Shown here in pieces: positions 51,862 to 60,228 of a DNA stretch of 64,000 bases. Location: positions 496,001 to 560,000 of the forward strand of contig NZ_JABAHY010000001.1 of NCBI RefSeq assembly GCF_012641515.1, given 5' to 3'. This DNA comes from Nesterenkonia sedimenti (GTDB taxonomy: Bacteria > Actinomycetota > Actinomycetes > Actinomycetales > Micrococcaceae). The notes beneath the pieces are model-generated. The model ran no database searches. It saw nothing but the letters and a program-made list of their open reading frames with translations, and was not told where the DNA came from. Each line of letters opens with the position of its first letter. The stretch's first letter is position 1. The position numbers and the translations under genes are program-made.

Positions 51862-52407
51862 TCAGTACCGCGATGCGGCCTCTGGGGCGGCGTCGAGGTC
51901 GCGGCGCACGGCGGCGACGATCTTGCGCTCGACGAAGAAGCTGAAGAAGGGCACCAGGCCGCCGGAGATGATCAGTGCGATCTTCGCCCCGCCCCAGCGC
52001 ATCATGTACCAGAGCCGGAATCCGGCCACGAGGTAGACGATATAGGCCACACCGTGGGCCTGAGCGATCAGAGTGGAGGTGGACCGGGCATCCTGCAGGG
52101 AGTCAGCCGGGTAGAAGCCGATGGCATTGGACTCACCGGTAACGGTGGTGCCGCCGATGTAGAGCTCCTGGCCGCCTTCCATGAAGACCCAGCCGAAGAG
52201 GGAGCCGCTGATCAGGATCTTGGCGACCATAATGAGCAGGAAGATACCGGTGATGAAAGCCATGACCCGGTAGAAGGTCCGGGTGCTGCGGATCTGCTCT
52301 GCGGTGCCGTAGAGCCGGCGATTGGTGCCCTTGGGGCGCGGCGGCGGGTTGCCCAGTTCAGTCTCCTCGGCTACACCCTGAGCCTCATTCTGATTCTTCT
52401 CAGTCAT
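51862..52407 (-). CDS. DUF3817 membrane protein
   Basis: The 181-residue protein has a polar N-terminus (MTEKNQNEAQGVAEETELGN), then membrane helices at about 46-64 (FYRVMAFITGIFLLIMVAKI), 115-135 (AQAHGVAYIVYLVAGF) and 140-160. The HG in the second helix is typical of DUF3817 proteins, whose role is unknown. ATG 52407 overlaps the SURF1 stop (ATGA), so they are one operon. It lies upstream of guaA on the same strand. Confidence 0.87.
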   Translation of the reverse strand: MTEKNQNEAQGVAEETELGNPPPRPKGTNRRLYGTAEQIRSTRTFYRVMAFITGIFLLIMVAKILISGSLFGWVFMEGGQELYIGGTTVTGESNAIGFYPADSLQDARSTSTLIAQAHGVAYIVYLVAGFRLWYMMRWGGAKIALIISGGLVPFFSFFVERKIVAAVRRDLDAAPEAASRY

Positions 52408-53282
52408 GCCTGGTCCTTCGTTTCGGTGTTTGTTGCCCGGGCCGCTTGGAGTTTGGCCAGCTGTTCGGCCCGCCACTGCTCTTCCCATTCGCGGTCCAGC
52501 CGGGCTTCCTCCTGCTGGCGGATGTGATCGTCCTTGACCAGTCGCCACCACATATAGAAGGCGAAGGCTGCGAAGACGATCCACTCAATGGCGTAGAAGA
52601 GGTTCTGCCAGTTGATCTCGCTGTCCTCGGGCTGGGGTCCCACCCAGACCGGTTCAAGGGTCGATGACGCCCCGATCGCCTCTTCGCTGAAGTCGACGAC
52701 GAATCCGGAGTAGGAGTCCTCACCCCAGAGGTTGATCAGCTCGGCCACGGAGAGGGTCGGAAGGACTCCCACGGGCAGTTCCCGCGGACCAGGCCCGGGG
52801 GCCTCAGTCGGCAGCAGCCGTCCCTGCAGTTCCAGCTGCCCCTGCGGTGGTGGGCCGGCGTCGTCGTAATTTTCACTCCAGCCGCGGACCACCGGGATCA
52901 CCTGACCATCCGGGGAGCCGGCCACACGGAAGGCTGCCACTGCCCAGTAGCCGTCCTCGCCGTCCTGGAGGCGGTCGGCGATCATCACCTGGGTGTCCTC
53001 GACGAATTCTCCGCGCAGGTTCACGATCCGGTCGGCGACGTCGAGTCCGATGGGACGCACCGGCTCGTAGACCTCGGTGAGTTCCACGGCTTCTTCGGTG
53101 TCGTGGTCATAGGTGTGCTCGCTGCGGGAGGCGTCGAACTGCCAGGCCGATAATGCGACGAATACTGTGGCGATCACCAGGGCCAGCAGGAGCATAGCGA
53201 TCCATTTGGGCTGGCGGGCGGTGGCCATCAGCGAGGGAGCGGAATCTGGCACCACACCAGAATACGCGCCGTGACGGACCAT
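52404..53282 (-). CDS. SURF1 family protein (cytochrome oxidase assembly)
   Basis: The product of up to 292 residues has two membrane helices, one near the N-terminus (IAMLLLALVIATVFVALSAW) and one near the C-terminus (FYAIEWIVFAAFAFYMWW), with an outer domain between: QVMIADRLQDGEDGYWAVAA and IPVVRGWSENY. This is the SURF1 pattern; the family helps assemble haem-copper oxidases. The C-terminal tail is a charged helix. The start is uncertain: ATG 53282, GTG 53255/53252 (TATTCT is nearby) or ATG 53228. Confidence 0.87.
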   Translation of the reverse strand: MVRHGAYSGVVPDSAPSLMATARQPKWIAMLLLALVIATVFVALSAWQFDASRSEHTYDHDTEEAVELTEVYEPVRPIGLDVADRIVNLRGEFVEDTQVMIADRLQDGEDGYWAVAAFRVAGSPDGQVIPVVRGWSENYDDAGPPPQGQLELQGRLLPTEAPGPGPRELPVGVLPTLSVAELINLWGEDSYSGFVVDFSEEAIGASSTLEPVWVGPQPEDSEINWQNLFYAIEWIVFAAFAFYMWWRLVKDDHIRQQEEARLDREWEEQWRAEQLAKLQAARATNTETKDQA

Positions 53283-53284
53283 TT

Positions 53285-53299
53285 TCTACACGACGTAGA
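53285..53299. promoter_or_regulatory. Inverted repeat upstream of SURF1
   Basis: TCTAC-acgac-GTAGA lies in the gap between the divergent SURF1 and glyoxalase-like genes, next to the first possible SURF1 ATG. It may be a binding site for a small dimeric regulator. Nothing further can be said from sequence. Confidence 0.3.
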
Positions 53300-53358
53300 G
53301 AAACTGAATTCTTGGGCGTCGATTTCGGCTCATCGGTCCCCGGTGTCAGGATAGGACC

Positions 53359-54003
53359 ATGATGCGACTGGACCACGTCTCCTTTGCGGTAGGCCCCGAT
53401 GGCATGGACGCCACTGTGGCACGGATCACCGATCAGCTGGGTGTTGACCGGGTCAAGGGTGGGATCCACCCCCGGTTCGGCACTCAGAGCGCGATCATCC
53501 CCCTAGCCGATCACCGGTACCTGGAGATTGTGGAGGTGTTGGACCACCCCAGCGCGGATAAGGCCCCGTTCGGCCAGGCTGTGCGTAACCGTTCGCAGAT
53601 CGGCGGCGGCTGGATGGGCTGGTGCGTCACAGTCGATGACCTCGAGCCCTTTGAGCAGCGTCTGGGCCGCCGGTCAGTTCCGGGCAACCGGAAGTTCCCC
53701 GATGGCCAGGAGCTGACCTGGCAGCAGATCGGCATCAAGGGTCTGATCGCTGACCCACAGGTCCCCTATCTGCTGCGCTGGGATGAGGGCACTGAGCATC
53801 TGCATCCCTCGCGGGCCTATCAGCCCCAGGCTCAGCTGCTGCGGCTCTCGATTGCCGGTGACCCCCAGCGGGTGGCTGACTGGTTGGGTCAGCCCGATGC
53901 TGATCCCTTCGACGATGTCGACGTCGACTGGGTCGCCCCCTCGGGAACTCCCGGCATTATGAGCATCACCTTCTCCTGCCCCAAGGGCGAGATCACTATC
54001 TGA
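53359..54003 (+). CDS. Glyoxalase-like (VOC) domain protein
   Basis: The 214-residue protein has a VOC-like start (MRLDHVSFAVGPDGMDATVA), then GGIHPRFGTQSAIIPLADHR and YLEIVEVLDHP, the pattern of the PF13468 glyoxalase-like group. A second module near 155-205 is less conserved. The metal ligands His and Glu are plausibly present. The substrate is unknown. Confidence 0.82.
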   Translation: MMRLDHVSFAVGPDGMDATVARITDQLGVDRVKGGIHPRFGTQSAIIPLADHRYLEIVEVLDHPSADKAPFGQAVRNRSQIGGGWMGWCVTVDDLEPFEQRLGRRSVPGNRKFPDGQELTWQQIGIKGLIADPQVPYLLRWDEGTEHLHPSRAYQPQAQLLRLSIAGDPQRVADWLGQPDADPFDDVDVDWVAPSGTPGIMSITFSCPKGEITI

Positions 54004-54031
54004 TCTGCCCTCGGGGCGGCGGTGTTACTGC

Positions 54032-55270
54032 TCAGATGGCGCGGGCCTGCTCCTCGAGCTTGGCGCGCTTGCGTGCCTGCACCTCTTCCAGCCGCTCGGC
54101 GCGCAGTTCGCGGCGGCGCTTGGTGGGCCAGGTCATCAGCAGTGCGATGAGGCTGAACAGGATCAGGAAGCCAGCCAGCCAGATACCTGCATCGACCCAG
54201 AACTGTCCTGGGTAGAGGCGGATGAGGTTTCCGCCGTCGAATGCCCAGTTGCCCTGCGGGAAGAACAGGTGGTGGAACTCCTCGAAGAAGAACTGCCAGT
54301 CCCAGATGGCCAGGGCGGCAAGGGCGATGACCAGGGCGATTGTCGCCCAGGCACCGGCGAAGATACCGCGGGCCAATCCGCCGGGGCGCCATGCCCGAAG
54401 CATCAGTCCCAGCAGCAGGGTCAGCACCAGAAGTCCGACGCCGACTGCCATGGCGTACCAGATGAGGACCTTCACATCGATCATGTGGGAGACCTCGTTT
54501 TCGGTGAAGAGAGCTTCACCACCGGGCGCCAGCTGTGAGAGGTAGCGGGAGTCGGAGAGGTTGAATAGGAAGTCGGTGCCGTAGGAGCCGTAGAGCAGCC
54601 GTTCCGAGAGCCCCCATCCATCGGGGTCCGCGGGGAAGCCGGGGCGGGCGTAGGTCACGTAGAGGAACAGCGGGGAGCCCACCAGCCGGATGGCCAGCAC
54701 AATGAACATCAGCGGGGTGAAGATCGCCACCAGCACGGTGAAGAACCGGGAGATGCCGCGCTTGGACTTTGCGGCTTCCTCGGCGATGTCCTGTTCGGTC
54801 AGCTCGTCATTGGGGGCAACATCGGCAGGACGCTGTGGCGGTCCACCGACATGCGGGGCGGCACGGTAGGGCTCGCGGGGTTCCCGCTCCTGGCGAGGCT
54901 CTTCCCGCTCGAGTGTGGTGGTCTGCTGCTCACGCTGCACCGCAGCCGCGGCGGCAGCACCGCCGAGAGCGGTGGTGTGCTGAGGCTCGTCCTCCTCAGG
55001 AGACCGGGCGGGGCTGGCGGCCACGGGGCTGGTAGCCGCAGGGCTCTGGGCCGGGCGGGCAGCACCGGTTCCGGCCACCGGCGGGACGACCTGGGTGGGC
55101 TCGTCCTCCTCGGCGGGGCTTTCAGCCTGCTCGGTCTCGGGAGTATCCTCGCCGAGCCGCTCCTCGGGGAAGTCGGGTTCCTCGGAGGCGAAGGCCCCGT
55201 AGTCCAGGCCGGACTCGAAGTCCTTCTCCTCCGCGTTGGTCTCACGCGATTCGTCGGGGTTCTGACTCAC
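54032..55270 (-). CDS. TIGR01906-family integral membrane protein (DUF1461)
   Basis: The ~412-residue protein begins with an acidic, Pro/Glu-rich cytoplasmic region of about 170 residues, followed by four or five membrane helices (RFFTVLVAIFTPLMFIVLAI; WYAMAVGVGLLVLTLLLGL; GAWATIALVIALAALAIWDW; GIWLAGFLILFSLIALLMTW). The motif FFFEEFHHLFFPQGNWAFD is diagnostic of TIGR01906. The function is unknown. GTG 55270 is preferred because GGAGAGG lies eight bases before it; the ATG at 55291 has no such site. Confidence 0.87.
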   Translation of the reverse strand: MSQNPDESRETNAEEKDFESGLDYGAFASEEPDFPEERLGEDTPETEQAESPAEEDEPTQVVPPVAGTGAARPAQSPAATSPVAASPARSPEEDEPQHTTALGGAAAAAAVQREQQTTTLEREEPRQEREPREPYRAAPHVGGPPQRPADVAPNDELTEQDIAEEAAKSKRGISRFFTVLVAIFTPLMFIVLAIRLVGSPLFLYVTYARPGFPADPDGWGLSERLLYGSYGTDFLFNLSDSRYLSQLAPGGEALFTENEVSHMIDVKVLIWYAMAVGVGLLVLTLLLGLMLRAWRPGGLARGIFAGAWATIALVIALAALAIWDWQFFFEEFHHLFFPQGNWAFDGGNLIRLYPGQFWVDAGIWLAGFLILFSLIALLMTWPTKRRRELRAERLEEVQARKRAKLEEQARAI

Positions 55271-55355
55271 TTCAATCGCCTCTCCACGCATTACTTGCCA
55301 ACTTCAAGAGTACGGGCAGGCGCCTGGCCTGGGGCGGAACACGCTCGGAGAGTCG

Positions 55356-56345
55356 CTAGGCGGTCAGTTCGTGGCTTCCGGAGTCATACCGGCCGAGGTC
55401 TCCGGTCACCCCGGCTTTGGCCGCTCGGGAGCCCAGCACGAGGGTATAGACCCAGTAGGCCAGCAGCACCAGGGCACCGATGCCGATGCGCAGCCAATCC
55501 GGCCAGGGCGCGGGGGTGACGAAGCCCTCCACAATGCCGGAGACCAGAAGTACGACGACGAGGCCCAGCACCACGGTGAACAGCCGGCGCGCCTCCCCCG
55601 CCACTGAGGTCAGCCGTTTCTGCTGGCCGGGGGCGACCCAGGCCCAGAAGATGCGCAGCCCGGCGGCTGCGGCGATGAACACTGCGGTCAGCTCCATCAG
55701 CCCATGCGGGAGGATATTAACCCAGAAGTCTGCGGCTGCGTCCTGTTCATGCATGATGCCCCCGGCGACTCCGACGTTGAACCCGTTGAGCCCCAGGATG
55801 AACACCGGCCAGATCCCGGTGATACCGAAGGCGATGCATTGGGCGGCAATCCAGGCGTTATTGGTCCAGACCTGGGAGGCGAAGGATGAACTGGGGTGCT
55901 CAGAGTAGTAGGAGACGAAGTCAGCCTGGGCGTACTGCTGACGTTCGGCCTCAGGCATGATGAGGTCCAACTGTGGGTGGTGGTAGGTCCACCAGCCCGC
56001 CCAGAGCGCCAGGGCGAGGAATGCGGCACCGATGATCACCGTCAGCCACCGCAGCCGGTAGAAGGCCACCGGGAGGGACTGGGTGAAGAAGAAGCCGATT
56101 CCCGCCAGGGGGTTCTCCCCGGTGCCGGTCAGATGCGCCCGGGCCCGTCCGATCTGGGCGGAGAGCTGAGCAGCCACCTGGGAATCAGGTTCCACCGCCT
56201 GGATCATCGAAAGGTGTGTGGAGGCCCGCTGGTAGAGCTGGAGCAGTTCATCGGTCTCGGTGGCGTTGAGCCGCCGGCGCCCAGCGAGATACTCCAGCCG
56301 GTCCCACTGCGGCTGGTGTACGGCGATGAACGCATCAATGTCCAC
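55356..56345 (-). CDS. Stage II sporulation protein M-like membrane protein (SpoIIM/DUF95)
   Basis: The 329-residue protein has an N-terminal helical part (RLEYLAGRRRLNATETDELL) and five or so membrane helices with LNGFNVGVAGGIM and LPHGLMELTAVFIAAAAGLR, typical of SpoIIM-like proteins in non-sporulating actinobacteria. It is divergent from an RDD protein, a pairing common in this phylum. The start is GTG 56345. Confidence 0.9.
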   Translation of the reverse strand: MDIDAFIAVHQPQWDRLEYLAGRRRLNATETDELLQLYQRASTHLSMIQAVEPDSQVAAQLSAQIGRARAHLTGTGENPLAGIGFFFTQSLPVAFYRLRWLTVIIGAAFLALALWAGWWTYHHPQLDLIMPEAERQQYAQADFVSYYSEHPSSSFASQVWTNNAWIAAQCIAFGITGIWPVFILGLNGFNVGVAGGIMHEQDAAADFWVNILPHGLMELTAVFIAAAAGLRIFWAWVAPGQQKRLTSVAGEARRLFTVVLGLVVVLLVSGIVEGFVTPAPWPDWLRIGIGALVLLAYWVYTLVLGSRAAKAGVTGDLGRYDSGSHELTA

Positions 56346-56347
56346 TC

Positions 56348-56367
56348 CCCCAGCCTATAAGCTGGGG
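56348..56367. promoter_or_regulatory. Shared divergent promoter palindrome for the SpoIIM-like and RDD genes
   Basis: CCAGC-CTATAA-GCTGG (56350-56365), extended by near-matching G/C flanks, fills most of the 25-base gap between GTG 56345 and GTG 56371. The A/T centre gives TATAAG in one direction and TTATAG in the other, each about nine bases from its start codon. Both genes would be leaderless and compete. Confidence 0.5.
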
Positions 56368-56370
56368 ACT

Positions 56371-57186
56371 GTGAAAACTGTGGTGACCGGCGAGGCAGTC
56401 AGTCTCGACCTGCCCTCTGTCTCACTGATCACCCGCGGGGCTGCTCTTTTGGTGGATCTGATCATCTACTGGGCCGCCCTGCTGATTCTGTTCTTCCTGC
56501 TGGGCATCAACGCCGGGGCCTTCGGCTATCTCGACCCCGCGATGGCGGCGGCGGTCTCCTTGGCAACTGTGGTGCTGTGCCTGGTGGCGGTGCCGGTGAC
56601 CATTGAGACTCTGACCCGGGGCCGTTCGGTGGGCAAACTTGCCTTTGGCATCCGGGTGGTCCGCGACGACGGAGGCACCATCCGGTTCCGGCATTCCTTC
56701 ATCCGAGGACTGGCCGGTTTCGGGGAGTTCTATCTGACCCTGGGGCTGATGCCGCTGTTGGCGGCGATCTTCAACCCTCGGGGAAAGCGGATGGGTGACA
56801 TTATGGCCGGCACCTATGCGATCAAGGCCCGTCATCCCAGAGTGCGGCCGATGATGCTGCCGGTGCCTGGCCCATTGGCTGCCTGGGCGCAGATTGCCGA
56901 TATCGGCCGGATCCCGGATACCACCGCCGCCCAGGCCGCGAGGCTGCTGCGCACAGTCGAGCGCGGTGGGACCAGTATTGATCGGCCTGCAGTGCTGCAG
57001 GTGGCCGATCGGCTGGCCGATGAGATCTACGGGTATATCGCCCCGGCCCCGCCGCCTACTGGTTCATTGGATTTTCTCAGCGCGGTGATGGCTGAGCGGC
57101 GCAACCGCGAGTACCAGCGCATGGTCCAGCAGCAGTCACGCCAGCTCAGCCTCCAGCAGCGCCTCCACGCCCTGCCCTACTCCTAG
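56371..57186 (+). CDS. RDD-family membrane protein
   Basis: The 271-residue protein has the RDD pattern: [20 protein letters not shown] with the R-x-x-x-x-x-x-D pair, a second helix ([20 protein letters not shown]) and [19 protein letters not shown] long cytoplasmic C-terminus of about 120 residues, rich in Gln and Arg near the end, follows. The role is unknown; some RDD proteins act as ion exchangers. Its stop overlaps the convergent ahcY by four bases. Confidence 0.9.
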   Translation: MKTVVTGEAVSLDLPSVSLITRGAALLVDLIIYWAALLILFFLLGINAGAFGYLDPAMAAAVSLATVVLCLVAVPVTIETLTRGRSVGKLAFGIRVVRDDGGTIRFRHSFIRGLAGFGEFYLTLGLMPLLAAIFNPRGKRMGDIMAGTYAIKARHPRVRPMMLPVPGPLAAWAQIADIGRIPDTTAAQAARLLRTVERGGTSIDRPAVLQVADRLADEIYGYIAPAPPPTGSLDFLSAVMAERRNREYQRMVQQQSRQLSLQQRLHALPYS

Positions 57187-58658
57187 TACCGGTAGTGGTC
57201 GGGCTTATAGGGCCCGGCGACATCGACGCCGAGGTAGTCAGCCTGTTCCTTGGTGAGTTCACTCAGCCGGGCACCGAGAGCATCCAGGTGGAGGCGGGCG
57301 ACCTTCTCATCGAGCACCTTCGGCAGGGTGTAGACCTGGTTCTGGTAAGTGTCGTGACCGCTGTGTCCGGATTTATGGGATTTCGCGAACAGTTCGATCT
57401 GGGCGATGGTCTGGTTGGCAAAGGATGAGGACATCACGAAGGAGGGGTGTCCGGTGGCGTTGCCGAGGTTCAGCAGGCGGCCTTCAGAGAGCACAATGAT
57501 GGATTTTCCGTTCTCGAAGACCCATTCATGCACCTGGGGTTTGATCTCGATCTTCTGAATCCCTGGGGTCTTCTCCAGTCCGGCCATATCAATCTCGTTG
57601 TCGAAGTGGCCGACATTGCCCACGATGGCCTTATCCCGCATCCGGGACATCTGCTCTGCGGAGATGATGTCCTTCCCTCCGGTGGAGGTGATGAAGATAT
57701 GGCCCTCTTCGACGACGTCGTCGAGGGTTGCGACCTGGAATCCGTCCATGGCCGCCTGCAGGGCGTTGATGGGGTCGATTTCGGTGACCACCACTCGTGC
57801 GCCCTGGCCGCGCAGCGCCTCGGCGGTTCCCTTGCCGACGTCACCGTATCCGCAGACCACGGCGGTCTTGCCGCCCAGCAGCACATCGGTGGCGCGCATA
57901 ATGCCATCGGGCAGGGAGTGCCGGATGCCGTATTTATTGTCGAACTTCGATTTGGTCACTGAGTCGTTGACGTTGATCGCGGGGAAGAGCAGCCGCTCGT
58001 CCCGGGCCAGCTGGTAGAGCCGGTTGACCCCGGTGGTGGTCTCCTCGGTCACGCCTTTGAGCTCACCGGCGATTCCGGTCCAGCGCTGGGGGTTCTCGGC
58101 CAGGGAGTCGCGCAGGGTCTGCAGGATGATCCGGTATTCCTCGGGGTCCTCATCAGTTGCTGAGGGCACAGCCCCGGCTGCTTCGAATGCGACACCCTTA
58201 TGCACCAGCAGGGTCGCGTCCCCGCCGTCGTCGAGGATCATATTTGCGCCCTTGCTGGGGTCCTGGTCGACTCCGGGCCAGGCGAAGATCTGGGTGGCAG
58301 TCCACCAGTACTCTTCGAGGGTTTCGTTCTTCCAGGCGAAGACGGGAACGCCCTGGGGGTCCTCCGGGGTGCCGTTGGGGCCGACGACGACGGCCGCGGC
58401 GGCCTCGTCCTGGGTGGAGAAGATATTGCAGCTGGCCCAGCGCACCTCAGCACCGAGTGCGGTGAGGGTTTCGATGAGCACAGCGGTCTGCACGGTCATA
58501 TGCAGGGAGCCGGCGATCCGCGCACCGGCCAGGGGCAGTTCCTCGGCGTATTCTTCACGCAGGGCCATCAGGCCGGGCATCTCATGTTCGGCCAGTCGGA
58601 TCTGGTGGCGGCCTGCCTCGTGGAGGGAGATGTCGGCGATTTTGTAGTCAAAGCTCAT
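57183..58658 (-). CDS. ahcY: Adenosylhomocysteinase
   Basis: The 491-residue enzyme splits S-adenosylhomocysteine into adenosine and homocysteine, relieving product inhibition of methyltransferases. It has [16 protein letters not shown], the NAD site [37 protein letters not shown] and the C-terminal PDHYRY end. Length matches the actinobacterial form. It follows the Trm112-like gene by nine bases; both relate to methyltransferase function. Confidence 0.97.
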   Translation of the reverse strand: MSFDYKIADISLHEAGRHQIRLAEHEMPGLMALREEYAEELPLAGARIAGSLHMTVQTAVLIETLTALGAEVRWASCNIFSTQDEAAAAVVVGPNGTPEDPQGVPVFAWKNETLEEYWWTATQIFAWPGVDQDPSKGANMILDDGGDATLLVHKGVAFEAAGAVPSATDEDPEEYRIILQTLRDSLAENPQRWTGIAGELKGVTEETTTGVNRLYQLARDERLLFPAINVNDSVTKSKFDNKYGIRHSLPDGIMRATDVLLGGKTAVVCGYGDVGKGTAEALRGQGARVVVTEIDPINALQAAMDGFQVATLDDVVEEGHIFITSTGGKDIISAEQMSRMRDKAIVGNVGHFDNEIDMAGLEKTPGIQKIEIKPQVHEWVFENGKSIIVLSEGRLLNLGNATGHPSFVMSSSFANQTIAQIELFAKSHKSGHSGHDTYQNQVYTLPKVLDEKVARLHLDALGARLSELTKEQADYLGVDVAGPYKPDHYRY

Positions 58659-58667
58659 AGGTGGTGG

Positions 58668-58832
58668 TCATCCGTTCGGTAGAAGTTTGGGCACACCCTG
58701 GTCAATGGGGTACCGACGGGCGGGATCGTCCACGGTGACCAGTTCCGAGCCCTCCTGTGTGAGGCGGCTGCCGGTGACCGGGCAGCGCAGGATTTCCAGG
58801 ACAGCAGGGTCAAGCTGCGGTGATGCGGGCAT
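58668..58832 (-). CDS. Trm112-family small protein
   Basis: The 54-residue product (ATG 58832) reads MPASPQLDPAVLEILRCPVT, then LTQEGSELVTVDD, RRYPIDQGVPKLLP, the bacterial Trm112 pattern (LEIL-CP, YPI-GIP). In eukaryotes and archaea Trm112 stabilises methyltransferases; bacterial partners are poorly known. It starts nine bases upstream of ahcY and would be co-transcribed with it. Confidence 0.9.
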   Translation of the reverse strand: MPASPQLDPAVLEILRCPVTGSRLTQEGSELVTVDDPARRYPIDQGVPKLLPNG

Positions 58833-58879
58833 AGTCCAAGCCTACAAGGCACAGGGCCCTGGTCAGAGCCGGCGGCGGT

Positions 58880-59245
58880 TCAGCGCAGCAGGTGCAGGTT
58901 TCCTCGGGATACCCCGGAGGAGGCGCCCTCCGGTGGGGTCAGCTTCTGGGGCGCCTGACGGGCGGCCGGGGCTTCGGGTTCGGGCTGGTCGCGCACGGCA
59001 TCGGCCAGGGCCAGGAGGTCGCCGTCGTCGTCGGGGTTCTTCCGCTCGTAGTCCAGTCGCAGCACTTCCCAGCCGCGGGGAGCGTTGACGGAGTCGGCGT
59101 GGTCGCCGCAGAGGTCATAGGTATGCGGTTCGGCATAGACGCTGATCGGCCCGACCACCACCGTGGAGTCGGCATAGGAGTAGGTCAGGGTTGCCACTGC
59201 CGGTTTCCCGCAGCTGGACTTGGTGCATCGGCGCTTGGAATCCAC
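58880..59245 (-). CDS. DUF3499 family protein
   Basis: The 121-residue protein (GTG 59245) starts with MDSKRRCTKSSCGKPAVATL and later has YDLCGDHADSVNAPRGWEVL. The CxxxxC, CxxH arrangement suggests a zinc-binding fold. DUF3499 is confined to actinobacteria and has no known function. The Pro/Ala-rich C-terminus looks disordered. TAGGCT lies eight bases before the start, so a leaderless mRNA is possible. Confidence 0.88.
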   Translation of the reverse strand: MDSKRRCTKSSCGKPAVATLTYSYADSTVVVGPISVYAEPHTYDLCGDHADSVNAPRGWEVLRLDYERKNPDDDGDLLALADAVRDQPEPEAPAARQAPQKLTPPEGASSGVSRGNLHLLR

Positions 59246-59308
59246 AGCCTCAGAGCCTACCCAGCCGGCACCCAGATTCGGCGGACCTCATCATCAGCCG
59301 TGTCTGGT

Positions 59309-59811
59309 TCAGTCCTCGATCTCGGCCAGTTGGTCTTCGATGTACTCGGCGATTTCATCCAGGCTGTTGCGGATGACTTCGGCGTCGGTTCCTTCACTGT
59401 GGAGGGTGACGGTGGTGTGTTCGCCGTAGACGCCGGCCAGTACGCCTGTGACTTCGCCGCGGTCAGTCTCCTGGAGCCAGCCGGTCATCTCGCCTGCTTC
59501 GAGGTCATCGACCTCCGCGTCCTCCAATCGCTCGCGGCAGATGCGTTCGTAGTTCTCCCGTTCTTCGACCGGGAAGGCAATGGCTGGATTATCTGCGATC
59601 TCGCCGTCCTCTGCCCAGTCGTCATACTGGTTGTGGAGCCCCTCAGCCTGATAAGTCTGCTGTTCCACGAACTCCGCAGTTTCTACGCCGTAGTCCCCGC
59701 CCTCGCTGTAAGCCCTGGGCTCGTATTCATCCCCGGATAATCGGAACCGCAGGCCGTCAAACCCAGAATTCCAACTACTCCAGCGGCTACCCACCCTGCT
59801 TTTCGATTCAT
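59309..59811 (-). pseudogene. Frameshifted lipoprotein gene
   Basis: From ATG 59811, which overlaps the previous stop (ATGA), the first frame gives a lipoprotein signal: MNRKAGWVAAGVVGILGLTA with the lipobox LTAC, then CGSDYPG. That frame stops soon after. The rest of a ~165-residue protein continues in the next frame from DEYEPRAYSEGGDYGVETAE to AEYIEDQLAEIED. The switch lies at a run of four C on the plus strand (59731-59734), consistent with loss of one base. Either the gene is disabled or this is a sequencing error. The protein family is unknown. Confidence 0.72.
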
Positions 59812-60185
59812 ATCTCTAGGACTTCTACAGTCCCGTCAGTCTCCTCGAGGCAGGCTATCGAATACTCAGCGTATCGATCTCGTCCCAGATCCAGAAGGGG
59901 GTCAGCTGAGCGGATGCGAATGTCCACCACTGATGAGTCCTCACCGGGGTAGGTGATGCTGCCCGAGGTTCGGATCTTTTCGGACTCATCCGCTTGGTAG
60001 TCGTCATAAAGTTCATCGACCATTCGATCTGCATCGAATCCCTCCGGCAGCGACACTGGCACAGTAAGGAGCTCCTCCACCTCTTCCTCGGTCAGTACTC
60101 GCTCGGGGGCGCTGTCACCACAGGCACTGAGAGCCAGCACTCCCCCGAATCCGGCAGCTACCGCCAGGTTTCTCCGTTCCTTCAT
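59808..60185 (-). CDS. Hypothetical lipoprotein
   Basis: The 125-residue product has a lipoprotein signal: MKERRNLAVAAGFGGVLALS with the lipobox LSAC. The mature part is acidic (ERVLTEEEVEELLTVPVSLP; YDDYQADESEKIRTSGSI). No family is recognised. It is coupled to the frameshifted lipoprotein by an ATGA overlap, so the two were a pair with matching fates outside the membrane. Confidence 0.78.
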   Translation of the reverse strand: MKERRNLAVAAGFGGVLALSACGDSAPERVLTEEEVEELLTVPVSLPEGFDADRMVDELYDDYQADESEKIRTSGSITYPGEDSSVVDIRIRSADPLLDLGRDRYAEYSIACLEETDGTVEVLEI

Positions 60186-60228
60186 GCATGTCAGCCTACG
60201 AAGGAAATTTGGAGGTTTCTGGACGGTT

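Noticed and set aside
59731-59734. Programmed frameshift in the lipoprotein gene
   Set aside because: Four C is a weak slippery site with no stimulatory structure seen; mutation or read error is simpler.
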